NCBI RefSeq assembly: GCF_001424425.1
Contig: NZ_LMPT01000020.1
Location: 115,482-179,481, forward strand
Length of the DNA: 64,000 nucleotides
Source: Acidovorax sp. Leaf191
GTDB lineage: Bacteria > Pseudomonadota > Gammaproteobacteria > Burkholderiales > Burkholderiaceae_C
Direction of reading: 5' to 3'
The notes under the pieces are model-generated. The model made no database searches. It had not been told where the DNA came from and worked only from the letters and a program-made list of their open reading frames with translations. The position numbers and the translations under genes are program-made. Below, piece by piece: positions 50,768-63,346 of this stretch (position 1 is its first letter; each line of letters begins with the position of its first letter).

Positions 50768-52087
50768 TCAACCGCCCGCGTTGCCTTTGAAATTGGCTTT
50801 CTTGAGCAGTGATTCATATTGCTGCGACATCATGTAGTTCTGTACCTGGGCCATGAAATCCATGGTCACCACCACGATGATCAGCAGCGACGTTCCACCG
50901 AAATAGAACGGCACGTTGTACTTCAAGATCAGGAACTCCGGCAGCAGGCACACGAAGGTGATGTACACCGCACCCGCCAGCGTCAGGCGAACCAGGATCT
51001 TGTCGATGTAGCGCGCAGTCTGCTCACCCGGGCGAATGCCTGGAATGAACGCACCGCTCTTCTTCAGGTTGTCTGCAGTCTCGCGGCTGTTGAACACCAG
51101 GGCCGTGTAGAAGAAGCAGAAGAAGACGATGGCCGCGGCGTAGAACATCACATAGATGGGCTGGCCAGGGGTCAGCGCACCAGAAATGTCCTTCAGCCAG
51201 CGCATCGACTCACCAGCACTGAACCAGTTCACCACCGTGGCGGGCAGCAGGATGATCGACGACGCGAAGATCGGAGGAATCACACCCGCCATGTTCAGCT
51301 TCAGGGGCAGGTGCGACGACTGACCGCCATACACCTTGTTCCCCACTTGCCGGCGCGCATAGTTCACGAGGATCTTGCGTTGACCACGCTCCACAAACAC
51401 CACGAAGTAAGTCACGAGACCCACGACGATGACGATGAAGATCGCAGCCAGGATGCTCATCGCACCCGTACGGACCAGTTCCAGAAGACCACCGATGGAG
51501 CTTGGCAGCCCGGCAGCGATGCCGGCGAAGATCAGGATCGAGATCCCGTTGCCAAGACCACGCTCGGTGATCTGCTCACCCAGCCACATCAGGAACATCG
51601 TTCCAGCTGTCAGGCTGACCACCGCCGTCAGGCGAAAGCCGAAGCCAGGGCTGATCACCAGGCCAGCAGAGCTTTCCAGCGCCACAGCAATACCGAGCGA
51701 CTGGAACAGAGCCAGACCCAGCGTGCCGTAACGGGTGTACTGCGTGATCTTGCGGCGACCTGCTTCGCCTTCCTTCTTCAACTGCTCGAAGGCTGGCACC
51801 ACGTAGCCCATCAGCTGCATGATGATCGACGCCGAGATGTACGGCATGATCCCCAGAGCAAAGACCGTGAAACGCGACAGCGCGCCACCCGAGAACATGT
51901 TGAACAGGTTCAGGATCCCGCCTTGCTGGCCACTGAACAGCTGCTGGAGTTGGGCTGGATCGATACCAGGCACCGGGATATGAGCCCCGATGCGGTACAC
52001 GACCAGCGCCATCAACAGAAAAACCAGACGACGACGCAGGTCGCCGAACTTGCCGGTCTTTGCGATTTGAGCCGCGCTAGTAGCCAC
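50768..52087 (-). CDS. secY: Preprotein translocase subunit SecY
   Basis: A 439-residue, ten-helix core of the Sec translocon in the inner membrane. The N-terminus is [34 protein letters not shown]. The plug and pore regions are conserved ([31 protein letters not shown] in context). The C-terminal cytoplasmic loop for SecA and ribosome contact follows [18 protein letters not shown]-like sequence ([25 protein letters not shown]). It lies between rplO and rpmJ as in the spc operon of E. coli. Confidence 0.98.
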   Translation of the reverse strand: MATSAAQIAKTGKFGDLRRRLVFLLMALVVYRIGAHIPVPGIDPAQLQQLFSGQQGGILNLFNMFSGGALSRFTVFALGIMPYISASIIMQLMGYVVPAFEQLKKEGEAGRRKITQYTRYGTLGLALFQSLGIAVALESSAGLVISPGFGFRLTAVVSLTAGTMFLMWLGEQITERGLGNGISILIFAGIAAGLPSSIGGLLELVRTGAMSILAAIFIVIVVGLVTYFVVFVERGQRKILVNYARRQVGNKVYGGQSSHLPLKLNMAGVIPPIFASSIILLPATVVNWFSAGESMRWLKDISGALTPGQPIYVMFYAAAIVFFCFFYTALVFNSRETADNLKKSGAFIPGIRPGEQTARYIDKILVRLTLAGAVYITFVCLLPEFLILKYNVPFYFGGTSLLIIVVVTMDFMAQVQNYMMSQQYESLLKKANFKGNAGG

Positions 52088-52111
52088 AGATGCCTTCCTT
52101 CGAAGTCAAAC

Positions 52112-52543
52112 TCAGGCGACGCTGCCGCCGGCAGCTTCGATAGCTGCCTTGGCACCTGCCGTGGCGCCGACGCCATTGAGCTTGACAGCCTTCGTGAGCG
52201 AACCGCTCTTGATGACCTTGACCACCTTGGCCAGCTCGCCGATCAGGCCAGCTTGCTTGAGGGCCAGCACGTCCACTTCGGCCAGGCCGAGTTGGTCGAG
52301 CGCCGTCAGCGTGACTTCTGCATTGAACTTGAGCAGGTGCGACTTGAAGCCGCGCTTGGGCAAGCGACGTTGCAGAGGCATTTGACCGCCTTCGAAGCCA
52401 ACCTTGTGGTAGCCACCGGAGCGCGACTTTTGACCCTTGTGACCACGGCCAGCGGTCTTGCCCAGGCCGGAGCCGATACCACGGCCTACGCGGCGCTTGG
52501 CATGCTTGGCGCCGTCTGCGGGCTTGATGCTATTGAGTTCCAT
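52112..52543 (-). CDS. rplO: 50S ribosomal protein L15
   Basis: A 143-residue L15 ([44 protein letters not shown]), a late-assembling large-subunit protein with the typical Gly/Arg-rich N-terminal extension that penetrates the rRNA. It lies 10 bp after rpmD and 24 bp before secY. Confidence 0.98.
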   Translation of the reverse strand: MELNSIKPADGAKHAKRRVGRGIGSGLGKTAGRGHKGQKSRSGGYHKVGFEGGQMPLQRRLPKRGFKSHLLKFNAEVTLTALDQLGLAEVDVLALKQAGLIGELAKVVKVIKSGSLTKAVKLNGVGATAGAKAAIEAAGGSVA

Positions 52544-52553
52544 GATCTATCTC

Positions 52554-52736
52554 TCAGAGGACTTTGACCAGATAGCTGATCTTGTTAATCATGCCGCGCA
52601 CTTCGGGCGAGTCCTGCAGTTCGCTCACGCTGTTGAGCTTGCGCAGGCCCAGGCCACGGACGGTGGCGCGGTGCGATTCCTTGGTGCCAATAGGGCTGCG
52701 CACCAGTTGAATCTTGACGGTTTGTTGCGTAGTCAT
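52554..52736 (-). CDS. rpmD: 50S ribosomal protein L30
   Basis: A 60-residue L30: [20 protein letters not shown], then [20 protein letters not shown] and the end [12 protein letters not shown]. Length and sequence are typical of the bacterial short form. The start is taken at the ATG at 52736, which gives the correct N-terminus and lies 13 bp after the rpsE stop. Confidence 0.97.
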   Translation of the reverse strand: MTTQQTVKIQLVRSPIGTKESHRATVRGLGLRKLNSVSELQDSPEVRGMINKISYLVKVL

Positions 52737-52749
52737 TTCCAGCTTCCTA

Positions 52750-53268
52750 TCAGGCGAAGATGTCTTCGACCGTTTTGCCGCGCTTGGCCGCCACGCTCGA
52801 CGGGGTGGTCGACTTGACGAGCGCATCAAAGGTGGCGCGAACCATGTTGTAGGGGTTCGACGAACCATGGCTCTTGGCCACGATGTCGGTGATGCCCACA
52901 ACTTCGAAAACAGCGCGCATGGGGCCGCCAGCGATGATGCCGGTACCCTTGGGTGCTGGGTGGAGTTCCACCGACGCTGCGCCGTGATGGCCCTTCACCG
53001 AGTGGTGAATGGTGCCGCTCTTGAGTGCAACCTTCATCAGGTTGCGGCGGCACTCTTCCATCGCCTTTTGCACGGCAGCAGGCACTTCCTTGGACTTGCC
53101 CTTGCCCATGCCGACGCGGCCGTCACCGTCGCCGACCACAGTCAGTGCAGCGAAACCGAGAATACGGCCACCCTTCACGACTTTGGTCACGCGGTTGACC
53201 GCGATCATCTTCTCGCGCAGACCGTCGTCCTGGCCTTCGCTCTGCACCTTGGGTTGAAATTTAGCCAT
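52750..53268 (-). CDS. rpsE: 30S ribosomal protein S5
   Basis: A 172-residue S5, involved in decoding accuracy at the mRNA entry. It has the double-stranded-RNA-binding-like N-terminal domain ([57 protein letters not shown]) and the C-terminal domain ending [16 protein letters not shown]. The spectinomycin loop [13 protein letters not shown] is wild-type. Confidence 0.98.
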   Translation of the reverse strand: MAKFQPKVQSEGQDDGLREKMIAVNRVTKVVKGGRILGFAALTVVGDGDGRVGMGKGKSKEVPAAVQKAMEECRRNLMKVALKSGTIHHSVKGHHGAASVELHPAPKGTGIIAGGPMRAVFEVVGITDIVAKSHGSSNPYNMVRATFDALVKSTTPSSVAAKRGKTVEDIFA

Positions 53269-53285
53269 TTTGTATTCCGCTCCGC

Positions 53286-53651
53286 TTAGAACTGCAGGCC
53301 GGCTTCACGGGCTGCGTCGGCCAAAGCCTTGACGCGACCGTGGTAGGCAAAGCCTGAGCGATCAAATGCAACCTTCTCGACGCCAGCTGCCTTTGCTTTT
53401 TCAGCAATGCGCTTGCCGATGGCCGTGGCTGCGGCGGCATTGCCACCCTTGCCCGAACCACCGAGTTCCTTGCGCACATCGGCTTCTGCGGTGGAGGCGC
53501 TGGCCAACACCTTGCTGCCGTCGCCAGAGATGACGCTGGCATAGATATGGAGGTTCGTGCGGTTCACCGTGAGACGCGCCACGCCTTGCTGTGCAATGCG
53601 GATGCGGGTCTGACGCGAACGACGAAGACGCTGCTCTTTCTTGGTCAACAT
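53286..53651 (-). CDS. rplR: 50S ribosomal protein L18
   Basis: A 121-residue L18 that binds 5S rRNA at the central protuberance. Conserved segments are [32 protein letters not shown] and [29 protein letters not shown]. It lies between rplF (11 bp) and rpsE (17 bp). Confidence 0.98.
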   Translation of the reverse strand: MLTKKEQRLRRSRQTRIRIAQQGVARLTVNRTNLHIYASVISGDGSKVLASASTAEADVRKELGGSGKGGNAAAATAIGKRIAEKAKAAGVEKVAFDRSGFAYHGRVKALADAAREAGLQF

Positions 53652-53662
53652 GTTGCAGCTCC

Positions 53663-54196
53663 TTATTTCTTCTTGGTCTCTTTGATCGTGACTTTTTCGT
53701 CCGCATAGCGGATGCCCTTGCCCTTGTAGGGCTCGGGTGGACGAACAGCACGGATCTCAGCAGCGATCTGGCCGACGCGCTGGCGGTCGGCACCCTTGAT
53801 CACCACTTCCGTGGGAGTCGGGGTAGCCACCGTGATGCCGGCGGGCATTTCGATGTTGACCGGATGCGAATAGCCCACAGCCAGGTTCAGCTTGGAACCG
53901 GACGCTGCAGCCTTGTAGCCCACGCCGATCAGGCTGAGCTTCTTTTCAAAGCCCTTGCTGACGCCGACCACCATGTTGTTGACCAACTGGCGAATCGTGC
54001 CGCTCATGGCATTGGCTTCGCGGGAATCGTTGGCGGGCTCGAAGCTGAGCTTGCCTTCGTTGTTCGACACCTTCACCAGCACGTTTTGTGCAAGCGACAG
54101 GGTACCGCCAGAACCCTTGACAGAGATCTGGTCTTCTTTCACGGACACATCCACGCCAGCGGGGATGGTCACGGGCATTTTTCCTACTCGGGACAT
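53663..54196 (-). CDS. rplF: 50S ribosomal protein L6
   Basis: A 177-residue L6 with two homologous folds, near the sarcin-ricin loop and the factor-binding site. Conserved: [61 protein letters not shown], and the end [18 protein letters not shown]. It is standard in length. Confidence 0.98.
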   Translation of the reverse strand: MSRVGKMPVTIPAGVDVSVKEDQISVKGSGGTLSLAQNVLVKVSNNEGKLSFEPANDSREANAMSGTIRQLVNNMVVGVSKGFEKKLSLIGVGYKAAASGSKLNLAVGYSHPVNIEMPAGITVATPTPTEVVIKGADRQRVGQIAAEIRAVRPPEPYKGKGIRYADEKVTIKETKKK

Positions 54197-54222
54197 TTCA
54201 GTTTTCTCCTCAATGCCGCGGG

Positions 54223-54618
54223 TTAGGCCACGTAGCAGAGCACTTCGCCACCGACACCGGTAGCGCGCGCCTTGCGATCGGTCATCACGCCCTTGGGCGT
54301 CGTGACAATTGCCACACCCAGACCGTTCATGACTTGTGGAATGGAATCACGGCCTTTATAGACACGCAGACCAGGGCGGCTGACGCGCTCGATGCGCTCA
54401 ATCACTGGACGGCCTGCGTAGTACTTCAGGGCAATTTCGAGTTCCGACTTGCCGGCTTCGGTCTTGACCTGGAAGCCGTCGATGTAACCTTCGTCCTTCA
54501 GCACCTGGGCGATGGCAACCTTCACTTTGGAAGAAGGTACCAGCACCGTGGCCTTGGAGACCATTTGTGCATTGCGGATGCGGGTCAGCAAGTCAGCGAT
54601 GGGATCACTCATGCTCAT
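54223..54618 (-). CDS. rpsH: 30S ribosomal protein S8
   Basis: A 131-residue S8, a primary 16S rRNA binder and, in E. coli, the translational repressor of the spc operon. The start at the ATG at 54618 gives [20 protein letters not shown], matching the family N-terminus; an in-frame extension upstream overlaps rpsN and is not protein-like. The end [22 protein letters not shown] is typical. Confidence 0.97.
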   Translation of the reverse strand: MSMSDPIADLLTRIRNAQMVSKATVLVPSSKVKVAIAQVLKDEGYIDGFQVKTEAGKSELEIALKYYAGRPVIERIERVSRPGLRVYKGRDSIPQVMNGLGVAIVTTPKGVMTDRKARATGVGGEVLCYVA

Positions 54619-54638
54619 GTTGTATCTCTCCTGCCTGC

Positions 54639-54944
54639 TTACCAGCTGGCCTTGGTGACACCGGGGATGTCGCCTGCAAAAGCCAGTTCGCGGATCTTGG
54701 CGCGAGCCAGACCGAATTGACGGAAGGTTCCACGTGGACGACCGGTGATTTCGCAACGGTTGCGCTGGCGCGTGGGGTTGGCGTTGCGGGGGAGCTTTTG
54801 CAGGCCCAGACGGGCTGCATCGCGCTCTTCGTCGCTACGCTTGGAATCGCCGGCGATTGCCTTCAGTTCCGCATACTTGGTTGCGTACTTGGCAGCCAAT
54901 TTTTCGCGCTTCAGTTCGCGCTGGATCAAAGCTACTTTAGCCAT
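54639..54944 (-). CDS. rpsN: 30S ribosomal protein S14
   Basis: A 101-residue S14 of the long, zinc-free type (no C-x2-C pairs): [20 protein letters not shown] and the C-terminal [41 protein letters not shown]. It assembles late into the small-subunit head. Confidence 0.98.
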   Translation of the reverse strand: MAKVALIQRELKREKLAAKYATKYAELKAIAGDSKRSDEERDAARLGLQKLPRNANPTRQRNRCEITGRPRGTFRQFGLARAKIRELAFAGDIPGVTKASW

Positions 54945-54952
54945 GCTTCGCC

Positions 54953-55492
54953 TCAGTTCTTGAACGGGAAACGGAAACCAGCGAGAAGCGCCTTGGCTTC
55001 TTCGTCGGACTTGGCCGTCGTGGTGATGCTGATATTGAGACCACGCAAGGCATCCACCTTGTCGTACTCGATTTCAGGGAAAATGATCTGTTCCTTGACG
55101 CCGATGTTGTAGTTGCCACGGCCGTCGAAAGCGCGACCGGAGATACCACGGAAGTCACGGACGCGGGGCAGAGCCACGGTCACGAAACGGTCCAGGAACT
55201 CATACATCTGCACGCCACGCAACGTGACCATGCAACCGATGGCCTGGCCTTCGCGGATCTTGAAACCGGCGATAGCCTTCTTGGCCTTGGTGACGACGGG
55301 CTTTTGACCAGCAATCTTGGTCAGGTCAGCCACAGCGTTGTCCATCACCTTCTTGTCCGAGACTGCCTCGCTCACACCCATGTTGAGCGTGATCTTGGTC
55401 AGACGGGGAACCTGCATCGGCGAGGTGTAACCGAACTGCTTGGTCAGTTCGGGAGCGATCTTGTCGCGGTAGATTTCTTGGAGTCGTGCCAT
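54953..55492 (-). CDS. rplE: 50S ribosomal protein L5
   Basis: A 179-residue L5 that binds 5S rRNA and contacts P-site tRNA. Conserved: [60 protein letters not shown] and [29 protein letters not shown]. It is standard in length. Confidence 0.98.
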   Translation of the reverse strand: MARLQEIYRDKIAPELTKQFGYTSPMQVPRLTKITLNMGVSEAVSDKKVMDNAVADLTKIAGQKPVVTKAKKAIAGFKIREGQAIGCMVTLRGVQMYEFLDRFVTVALPRVRDFRGISGRAFDGRGNYNIGVKEQIIFPEIEYDKVDALRGLNISITTTAKSDEEAKALLAGFRFPFKN

Positions 55493-55501
55493 GTTTACCC
55501 C

Positions 55502-55822
55502 TTAGGCCGCCTTGATTTCAGCGCCGCTGGACTTGAACACGCGAACGCGCGAACCGTCAGCTTGCAACTTGATGCCCACGCGATCAGCCTTGCCGGTGGC
55601 AGCATTGAAGATGGCCACGTTGGACTGGTGAATCGGCATGGCCTTTTCAACGATGCCGCCCGTCGTACCCTTCATGGGGTTCGGCTTGGCGTGCTTCTTG
55701 ACGAGGTTGATGCCGTCGATGACGAGATACGAGTCGTCCTTGCGCAGCGACACAGTGCCGCGCTTGCCCTTGTCGCGCCCGGTCAGCACGATGACTTCGT
55801 CGCCCTTGCGAATCTTGTTCAT
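55502..55822 (-). CDS. rplX: 50S ribosomal protein L24
   Basis: A 106-residue L24, an assembly initiator with a KOW motif ([25 protein letters not shown]). It binds the 5' end of 23S rRNA. It lies 9 bp after both the rplN stop and before rplE, as expected in the spc operon. Confidence 0.98.
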   Translation of the reverse strand: MNKIRKGDEVIVLTGRDKGKRGTVSLRKDDSYLVIDGINLVKKHAKPNPMKGTTGGIVEKAMPIHQSNVAIFNAATGKADRVGIKLQADGSRVRVFKSSGAEIKAA

Positions 55823-55831
55823 GGCGCGTCC

Positions 55832-56200
55832 TTAGAGAACTTCAGGAGCCAGGGACACGATCTTCATGAACTTTTCGGTACGCAGTTCACGCGTCACGGG
55901 TCCAAAGATGCGGGTGCCGATAGGCTCCAACTTTGCATTCAGCAACACTGCTGCGTTGCCGTCGAATTTGACGAGCGAGCCATCACCGCGGCGGATGCCC
56001 TTTGCGGTACGAACCACCACTGCGCTGTAAACCTCGCCTTTTTTGACGCGGCCACGCGGAGCGGCTTCCTTGATGCTCACCTTGATGATGTCGCCAACGC
56101 TTGCATAGCGACGCTTCGAGCCACCCAGCACCTTGATGCAAAGGACGGACTTGGCGCCGGTATTGTCGGCAACCTCTAACCGAGATTCTGTCTGGATCAT
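55832..56200 (-). CDS. rplN: 50S ribosomal protein L14
   Basis: A 122-residue L14 ([27 protein letters not shown]), at the intersubunit bridge B8. The ATG at 56200 gives the family N-terminus and length; an in-frame ATG at 56221 would add seven residues. It is the first gene of the cluster: upstream there is no rpsQ/rpmC/rplP, only a promoter and then the end of glpD. Confidence 0.97.
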   Translation of the reverse strand: MIQTESRLEVADNTGAKSVLCIKVLGGSKRRYASVGDIIKVSIKEAAPRGRVKKGEVYSAVVVRTAKGIRRGDGSLVKFDGNAAVLLNAKLEPIGTRIFGPVTRELRTEKFMKIVSLAPEVL

Positions 56201-56358
56201 TTCAATATTCCCAACTTGCACCAGAAGACCACGGCCCCAGAGAACTTCTCAAGGGCTGCAGATCAGCCAGTCAGTCTTGGGCCCGTCGTCCGCACCGCAA
56301 ACCATTTGCAGCACTTCCCGCTGGGCAGAAACTTCACGTAGGAAACGCGAAGCCCTCG

Positions 56359-56387
56359 ATTATTGCAAAACAATTCCAGGGAGTCAA
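56359..56387 (-). promoter_or_regulatory. Promoter of the spc-alpha cluster (before rplN)
   Basis: Minus strand: -35 TTGACT (plus 56382-56387), 17-bp spacer, -10 AATAAT (56359-56364). It leaves a leader of about 150 nt before rplN and lies 9 bp after the glpD stop. Together they mark the start of the operon. Confidence 0.75.
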
Positions 56388-56395
56388 GGGCCCTA

Positions 56396-58009
56396 TCACA
56401 CCGGCGCATGCAGATACTGCTGCGCCAGCGCCACAAAGGCGTCCAGCCCCGGATCGGTGCCCAGCTCTTCGCGCAGGATCTGCGCCACGGCAGGCGCGAG
56501 CTCGATGGCGCGGCGCGCGTCCAGGAACAAAAGGCGCGAGCGCCGGGCCAGCACGTCCTCGACCGTGCGCGCGTATTCGTTGCGGGCGGCAAACCGCACC
56601 ATCGCGGCGGTGAGGCCCTGGCCCAGGTCCACGTCGGCGCCGGGCAGCGCCTGCACGGCGGCCGCATCGCTGCCATAGGAGTGCAGGCCTTGCGCGTCGC
56701 TGATCCGGTGCCGCACGGGCGTGGTCGGCGTGCCCACCAGCGGCAGGTGGTTGGTCACCCCGGCGGGCTTTTCCGCCAGCAGCCCGGCGGTGAAGCATTT
56801 TTGCAACACATCTTCCGCCATGGCGCGGTAGGTCGTCCATTTGCCACCGGTCACCGTCACCAGGCCGGTGCGGCTGGTCAACACCGTGTGCTCGCGGCTC
56901 AGGCTCTTGGTGTTGTCGCCGTCGTCGTCCTGGGGTTTGACCAACGGGCGCAGGCCGACCCAGATGCTCCGGATGTCGGCCAGTTGGGGGGCACGGGTCA
57001 GGTAGCGGGCCGATTCCTGCAGGATGAACTGGACTTCCTCCCGGAAAGGCAGGGGCTCGCGCACGATGTCCTGGCGGGGGCTGTCGGTGGTGCCCAGGAT
57101 GAGCTTACCCAGCCACGGCACGGCGAACAGCACGCGCCCGTCTGCGGTCTTGGGCACCATCAGGGCGTGGTCGGACGGCAGGAACTCCCGGTCCACCACG
57201 ATGTGCACACCCTGGCTGGGGGCGACGATGGGCTTGACCGGCCGGCCGATGGCCTCGCCGTCCATCTGGCGCAGGGCGTCCACCCACACACCCGTGGCGT
57301 TGACCACCGCGCGCGCGCGCACCGTGAATGGCTGGCCCGACTCGGAGTCTTCGCAGACGAAGCCAGCCACCTTGCCGTCTTCGTGGATCAGCGAACGCGC
57401 CGGGCAGTAGTTGACCAGCAGAGCCCCGCGGCTGGCGGCCGTGCGCGCCAGCGCCAGCGCGAGCCGGGCGTCGTCGAACTGCCCGTCCCAGTATTTCACG
57501 CCGCCCTTGAGCCCCTCGGTGCGGGCGGTCGGAAGGCACGCCAGCGTGCGGTCGCGCCCCAGGAACTGCGTGGCGCCCAGGCCCGCCTTGCCGGCCAGGG
57601 CGTCGTACATCATGAGGCCGATGCCATAGAACGGCGTCTCCCAGAAACGGTAGGACGGCATCACGAACGGCAGCGGCTGCGCCAGGTGCGGCGCATTGTT
57701 CAAGAGCGTGGTGCGCTCGTGCAGGGCCTCGCGCACCAGGGCGATGTTGCCCTGCGCCAGGTAGCGGACGCCGCCGTGCACCAGCTTGGTCGCGCGCGAC
57801 GACGTGCCTTTGGCAAAGTCGTGCGAGTCCACCAGGACCACGCTGAAACCCCGCGCTGCCGCATCCAGCGCCACCCCCAGGCCCGTCGCCCCCCCGCCGA
57901 TCACGGCCAGGTCATATTGATGGGGCTGGGCGAGGCGCGCCAGAAGATCGGCACGCCGGGTAGCAAGGGGAGCGGAAGCAGAAGCGGTGGTCATAGGGCG
58001 ATTGTCCAT
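56396..58009 (-). CDS. glpD: Glycerol-3-phosphate dehydrogenase (aerobic)
   Basis: A 537-residue FAD enzyme that oxidises sn-glycerol-3-phosphate to dihydroxyacetone phosphate at the inner membrane, feeding quinones. The FAD site is YDLAVIGGGATGLGVALDAAARGFSVVLVDSHDFAKGTSSRATKLVHGGVRYLAQG, the GlpD hallmark; PWLGKLILGTTDSPR and TVTGGKWTTYRAMAEDVL are also typical. The MDNRPM start at 58009 and the ATG 15 bases in (MTTASA) are both possible. It lies after a terminator and just downstream of a perfect palindrome, so it has its own control. Confidence 0.96.
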   Translation of the reverse strand: MDNRPMTTASASAPLATRRADLLARLAQPHQYDLAVIGGGATGLGVALDAAARGFSVVLVDSHDFAKGTSSRATKLVHGGVRYLAQGNIALVREALHERTTLLNNAPHLAQPLPFVMPSYRFWETPFYGIGLMMYDALAGKAGLGATQFLGRDRTLACLPTARTEGLKGGVKYWDGQFDDARLALALARTAASRGALLVNYCPARSLIHEDGKVAGFVCEDSESGQPFTVRARAVVNATGVWVDALRQMDGEAIGRPVKPIVAPSQGVHIVVDREFLPSDHALMVPKTADGRVLFAVPWLGKLILGTTDSPRQDIVREPLPFREEVQFILQESARYLTRAPQLADIRSIWVGLRPLVKPQDDDGDNTKSLSREHTVLTSRTGLVTVTGGKWTTYRAMAEDVLQKCFTAGLLAEKPAGVTNHLPLVGTPTTPVRHRISDAQGLHSYGSDAAAVQALPGADVDLGQGLTAAMVRFAARNEYARTVEDVLARRSRLLFLDARRAIELAPAVAQILREELGTDPGLDAFVALAQQYLHAPV

Positions 58010-58020
58010 GGGTGGGACAA

Positions 58021-58044
58021 AATTTAAGGGTTAACCCTTAAATT
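58021..58044. promoter_or_regulatory. Perfect 24-bp palindrome before glpD
   Basis: Arm AATTTAAGGGTT and its exact complement AACCCTTAAATT meet at GTTAAC, 11 bp upstream of the glpD start. Very AT-rich against the surrounding GC-rich DNA. It looks like an operator for a dimeric regulator; GlpR-type control is one possibility. Confidence 0.65.
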
Positions 58045-58106
58045 CTTGACGTATCGGGGAGAGATTCACAGCGCACCGCGAGGCGGCCGGAATGCTCCCG
58101 CGCCAG

Positions 58107-58145
58107 TAAAAAGGGCAGCCGGGGGCCTTGTGGGCTCCGGCTGCC
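58107..58145 (-). terminator. Terminator after glpV
   Basis: On the minus strand GGCAGCCGG with CCGGCTGCC, followed by CTTTTTACTG. A second hairpin (CCGCCGCACT / AGTGCGGCGG, 58156-58182) lies just before it. Together they separate glpV from glpD. Confidence 0.75.
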
Positions 58146-58193
58146 GGTGAAGACCGCCGCACTACAGCGCAGTGCGGCGGCAGGAGAGCCGGA

Positions 58194-59924
<1,731 letters not shown>

Positions 59925-60035
59925 AGTGCCTGTCTCCTCATAGTCATCTCCCCTTTGGATGCAAGGGTCGCGCAGCTCCGGGGAAGGGTTGAGCCGCGCA
60001 ACGGGAATCTACGGATGGGTGGCCGTGTCGGCGGC

Positions 60036-60344
60036 TCAGCCCTTGCGCAGGATCAGCGCCAGCAGCGCCATCGACAGCACGAAGCTGATCCACACCGACG
60101 GTTCGGCCGACAGGCTGAACCACTGGACAAGCTTGCCGCTGATGCCGACAAAGATCAGGTTCACGTAGGCCGCCGACAGCAGCCCGATGAAGAGCCGGTC
60201 GCCGCGCGTGGTTTCCAGCGGCAAAAAACCTTTGCGCATCGACGTGGGCGACTTGAGCTCCCACACCGTCATGCCCACCAGCATCAGCACGATGCATGTA
60301 AAGAACACTGCCACGGGCAGCGTCCAGGCCATCCAGTCAAACAT
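60036..60344 (-). CDS. glpU: GlpU, DUF2160 membrane protein
   Basis: A 102-residue membrane protein with three hydrophobic segments (MAWTLPVAVFFTCIVLMLVGMTVWE, LFIGLLSAAYVNLIFVGIS, VWISFVLSMALLALIL) and the DUF2160 segment ELKSPTSMRKGFLPLETTRGDRLFIGLL. In the rhizobial glp operon the equivalent small protein is GlpU; its function is not known. A 149-bp gap with a family-2 repeat separates it from glpQ, against overlaps or a single base elsewhere in the upstream part of the operon. Confidence 0.88.
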   Translation of the reverse strand: MFDWMAWTLPVAVFFTCIVLMLVGMTVWELKSPTSMRKGFLPLETTRGDRLFIGLLSAAYVNLIFVGISGKLVQWFSLSAEPSVWISFVLSMALLALILRKG

Positions 60345-60350
60345 GGGCAC

Positions 60351-60420
60351 CCCCCTGAGCGCCTGCGGCGCTTCCCCCCAGGGGGACGCAGCGGGTGGCC
60401 GGGCGAAGCCCGTTCCACCG
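60351..60420 (+). repeat. Dispersed repeat family 2, copy 4
   Basis: Starts CCCCCTGAGCGCCTGCGGCG, ends AAGCCCGTTCCACCG. It lies inside the glp operon between glpQ and glpU, reversed relative to the direction of the operon. It is the most diverged of the four copies. Confidence 0.75.
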
Positions 60421-60493
60421 CTGCTGCTGGTCTGGGGCAGTCTGCGCACTCTGCGGCGAATTGGTGTGGTTCATCGTTTTGCTCCCTCTCTCG

Positions 60494-61298
60494 TCAAACG
60501 CGGCCCATCGCAAAGCCCTTGGCGATGTAGTGGCGCACGAACCAGATCACGATGGCGCCGGGCACGATGGTCAGCACGCCGGCGGCGGCGAGCGTCGCCC
60601 AGTCCATGCCACTGGCGCTCACGGTGCGCGTCATGGTGGCCACGATGGGCTTGGCGTTCACGCTGGTCAGCGTGCGGGCCAGCAGCAGCTCCACCCAGCT
60701 GAACATGAAGCAGAAGAACGCCGCCACGCCCACGCCGGCCTTGATCAGCGGCAGGAACACCGTCATGAAGAAGCGCGGAAAGCTGTAGCCGTCGATGTAC
60801 GCCGTCTCGTCAATCTCGCGCGGGATGCCGCTCATGAAGCCCTCCAGGATCCACACCGCCAGCGGCACGTTGAACAACAGGTGCGCCAGGGCCACGGCCA
60901 GGTGCGTGTCCATGAGCCCTACCGTGGTGTACAGCTGAAAGAACGGCAGCAGAAACACCGCGGGCGGCGTCATGCGGTTGGTCAGCAGCCAGAAGAACAC
61001 ATGCTTGTCGCCCAGGAACTGGTAGCGGCTGAACGCATAGGCCGCCGGCAGCGCCACGGTGAGCGAGATCACCGTGTTGATGGCCACGTAGATCAGGCTG
61101 TTGATGTAGCCCGAGTACCAGGACTCGTCGGTGAAGATGGTCTTGTAGTTGTCCCACGTGAAGTGCTGCGGGAAGAACGAGAACGTCGAGAGGATCTCCG
61201 CGTTCGTCTTGAAGCTCATGTTGACCATCCAGTAGATGGGCAGCACCGCGAACGCCAGGTACAGGACCAGGAAGACCGACCGCTTCTGAAAGCGCTTT

Positions 61299-61306
<8 letters not shown>
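60494..61306 (-). CDS. glpQ: Glycerol ABC transporter permease GlpQ
   Basis: A 270-residue inner-membrane permease of the MalG type with six helices. The EAA loop ILEGFMSGIPREIDETAYIDGYSFPRFFMTVFLPLIKAG contacts the ATPase. The N-terminus NEKRFQKRSVFLVLYLAFAVLPIYWMVNMSFKTNAEI is typical. Its start overlaps the glpP stop by 8 bp. The protein works with GlpP to form the membrane channel for glycerol. Confidence 0.92.
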
Positions 61307-62195
<889 letters not shown>

Positions 62196-62253
62196 TGGAA
62201 ACCTCCGCGCTGCGCACTGCGGTGCTGAGCGCCTTCGGGCGGCCGGGCGGCGC

Positions 62254-63345
<1,092 letters not shown>

Positions 63346-63346
63346 G

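Noticed and set aside
50635-50817. A 60-residue frame between secY and rpmJ as a possible infA
   Set aside because: Its sequence does not resemble IF-1 (no OB-fold pattern), and it overlaps the secY end.
50819-52567. A long plus-strand frame opposite secY and rplO
   Set aside because: Antisense of essential genes, Gln/His/Arg-rich, no start signals.
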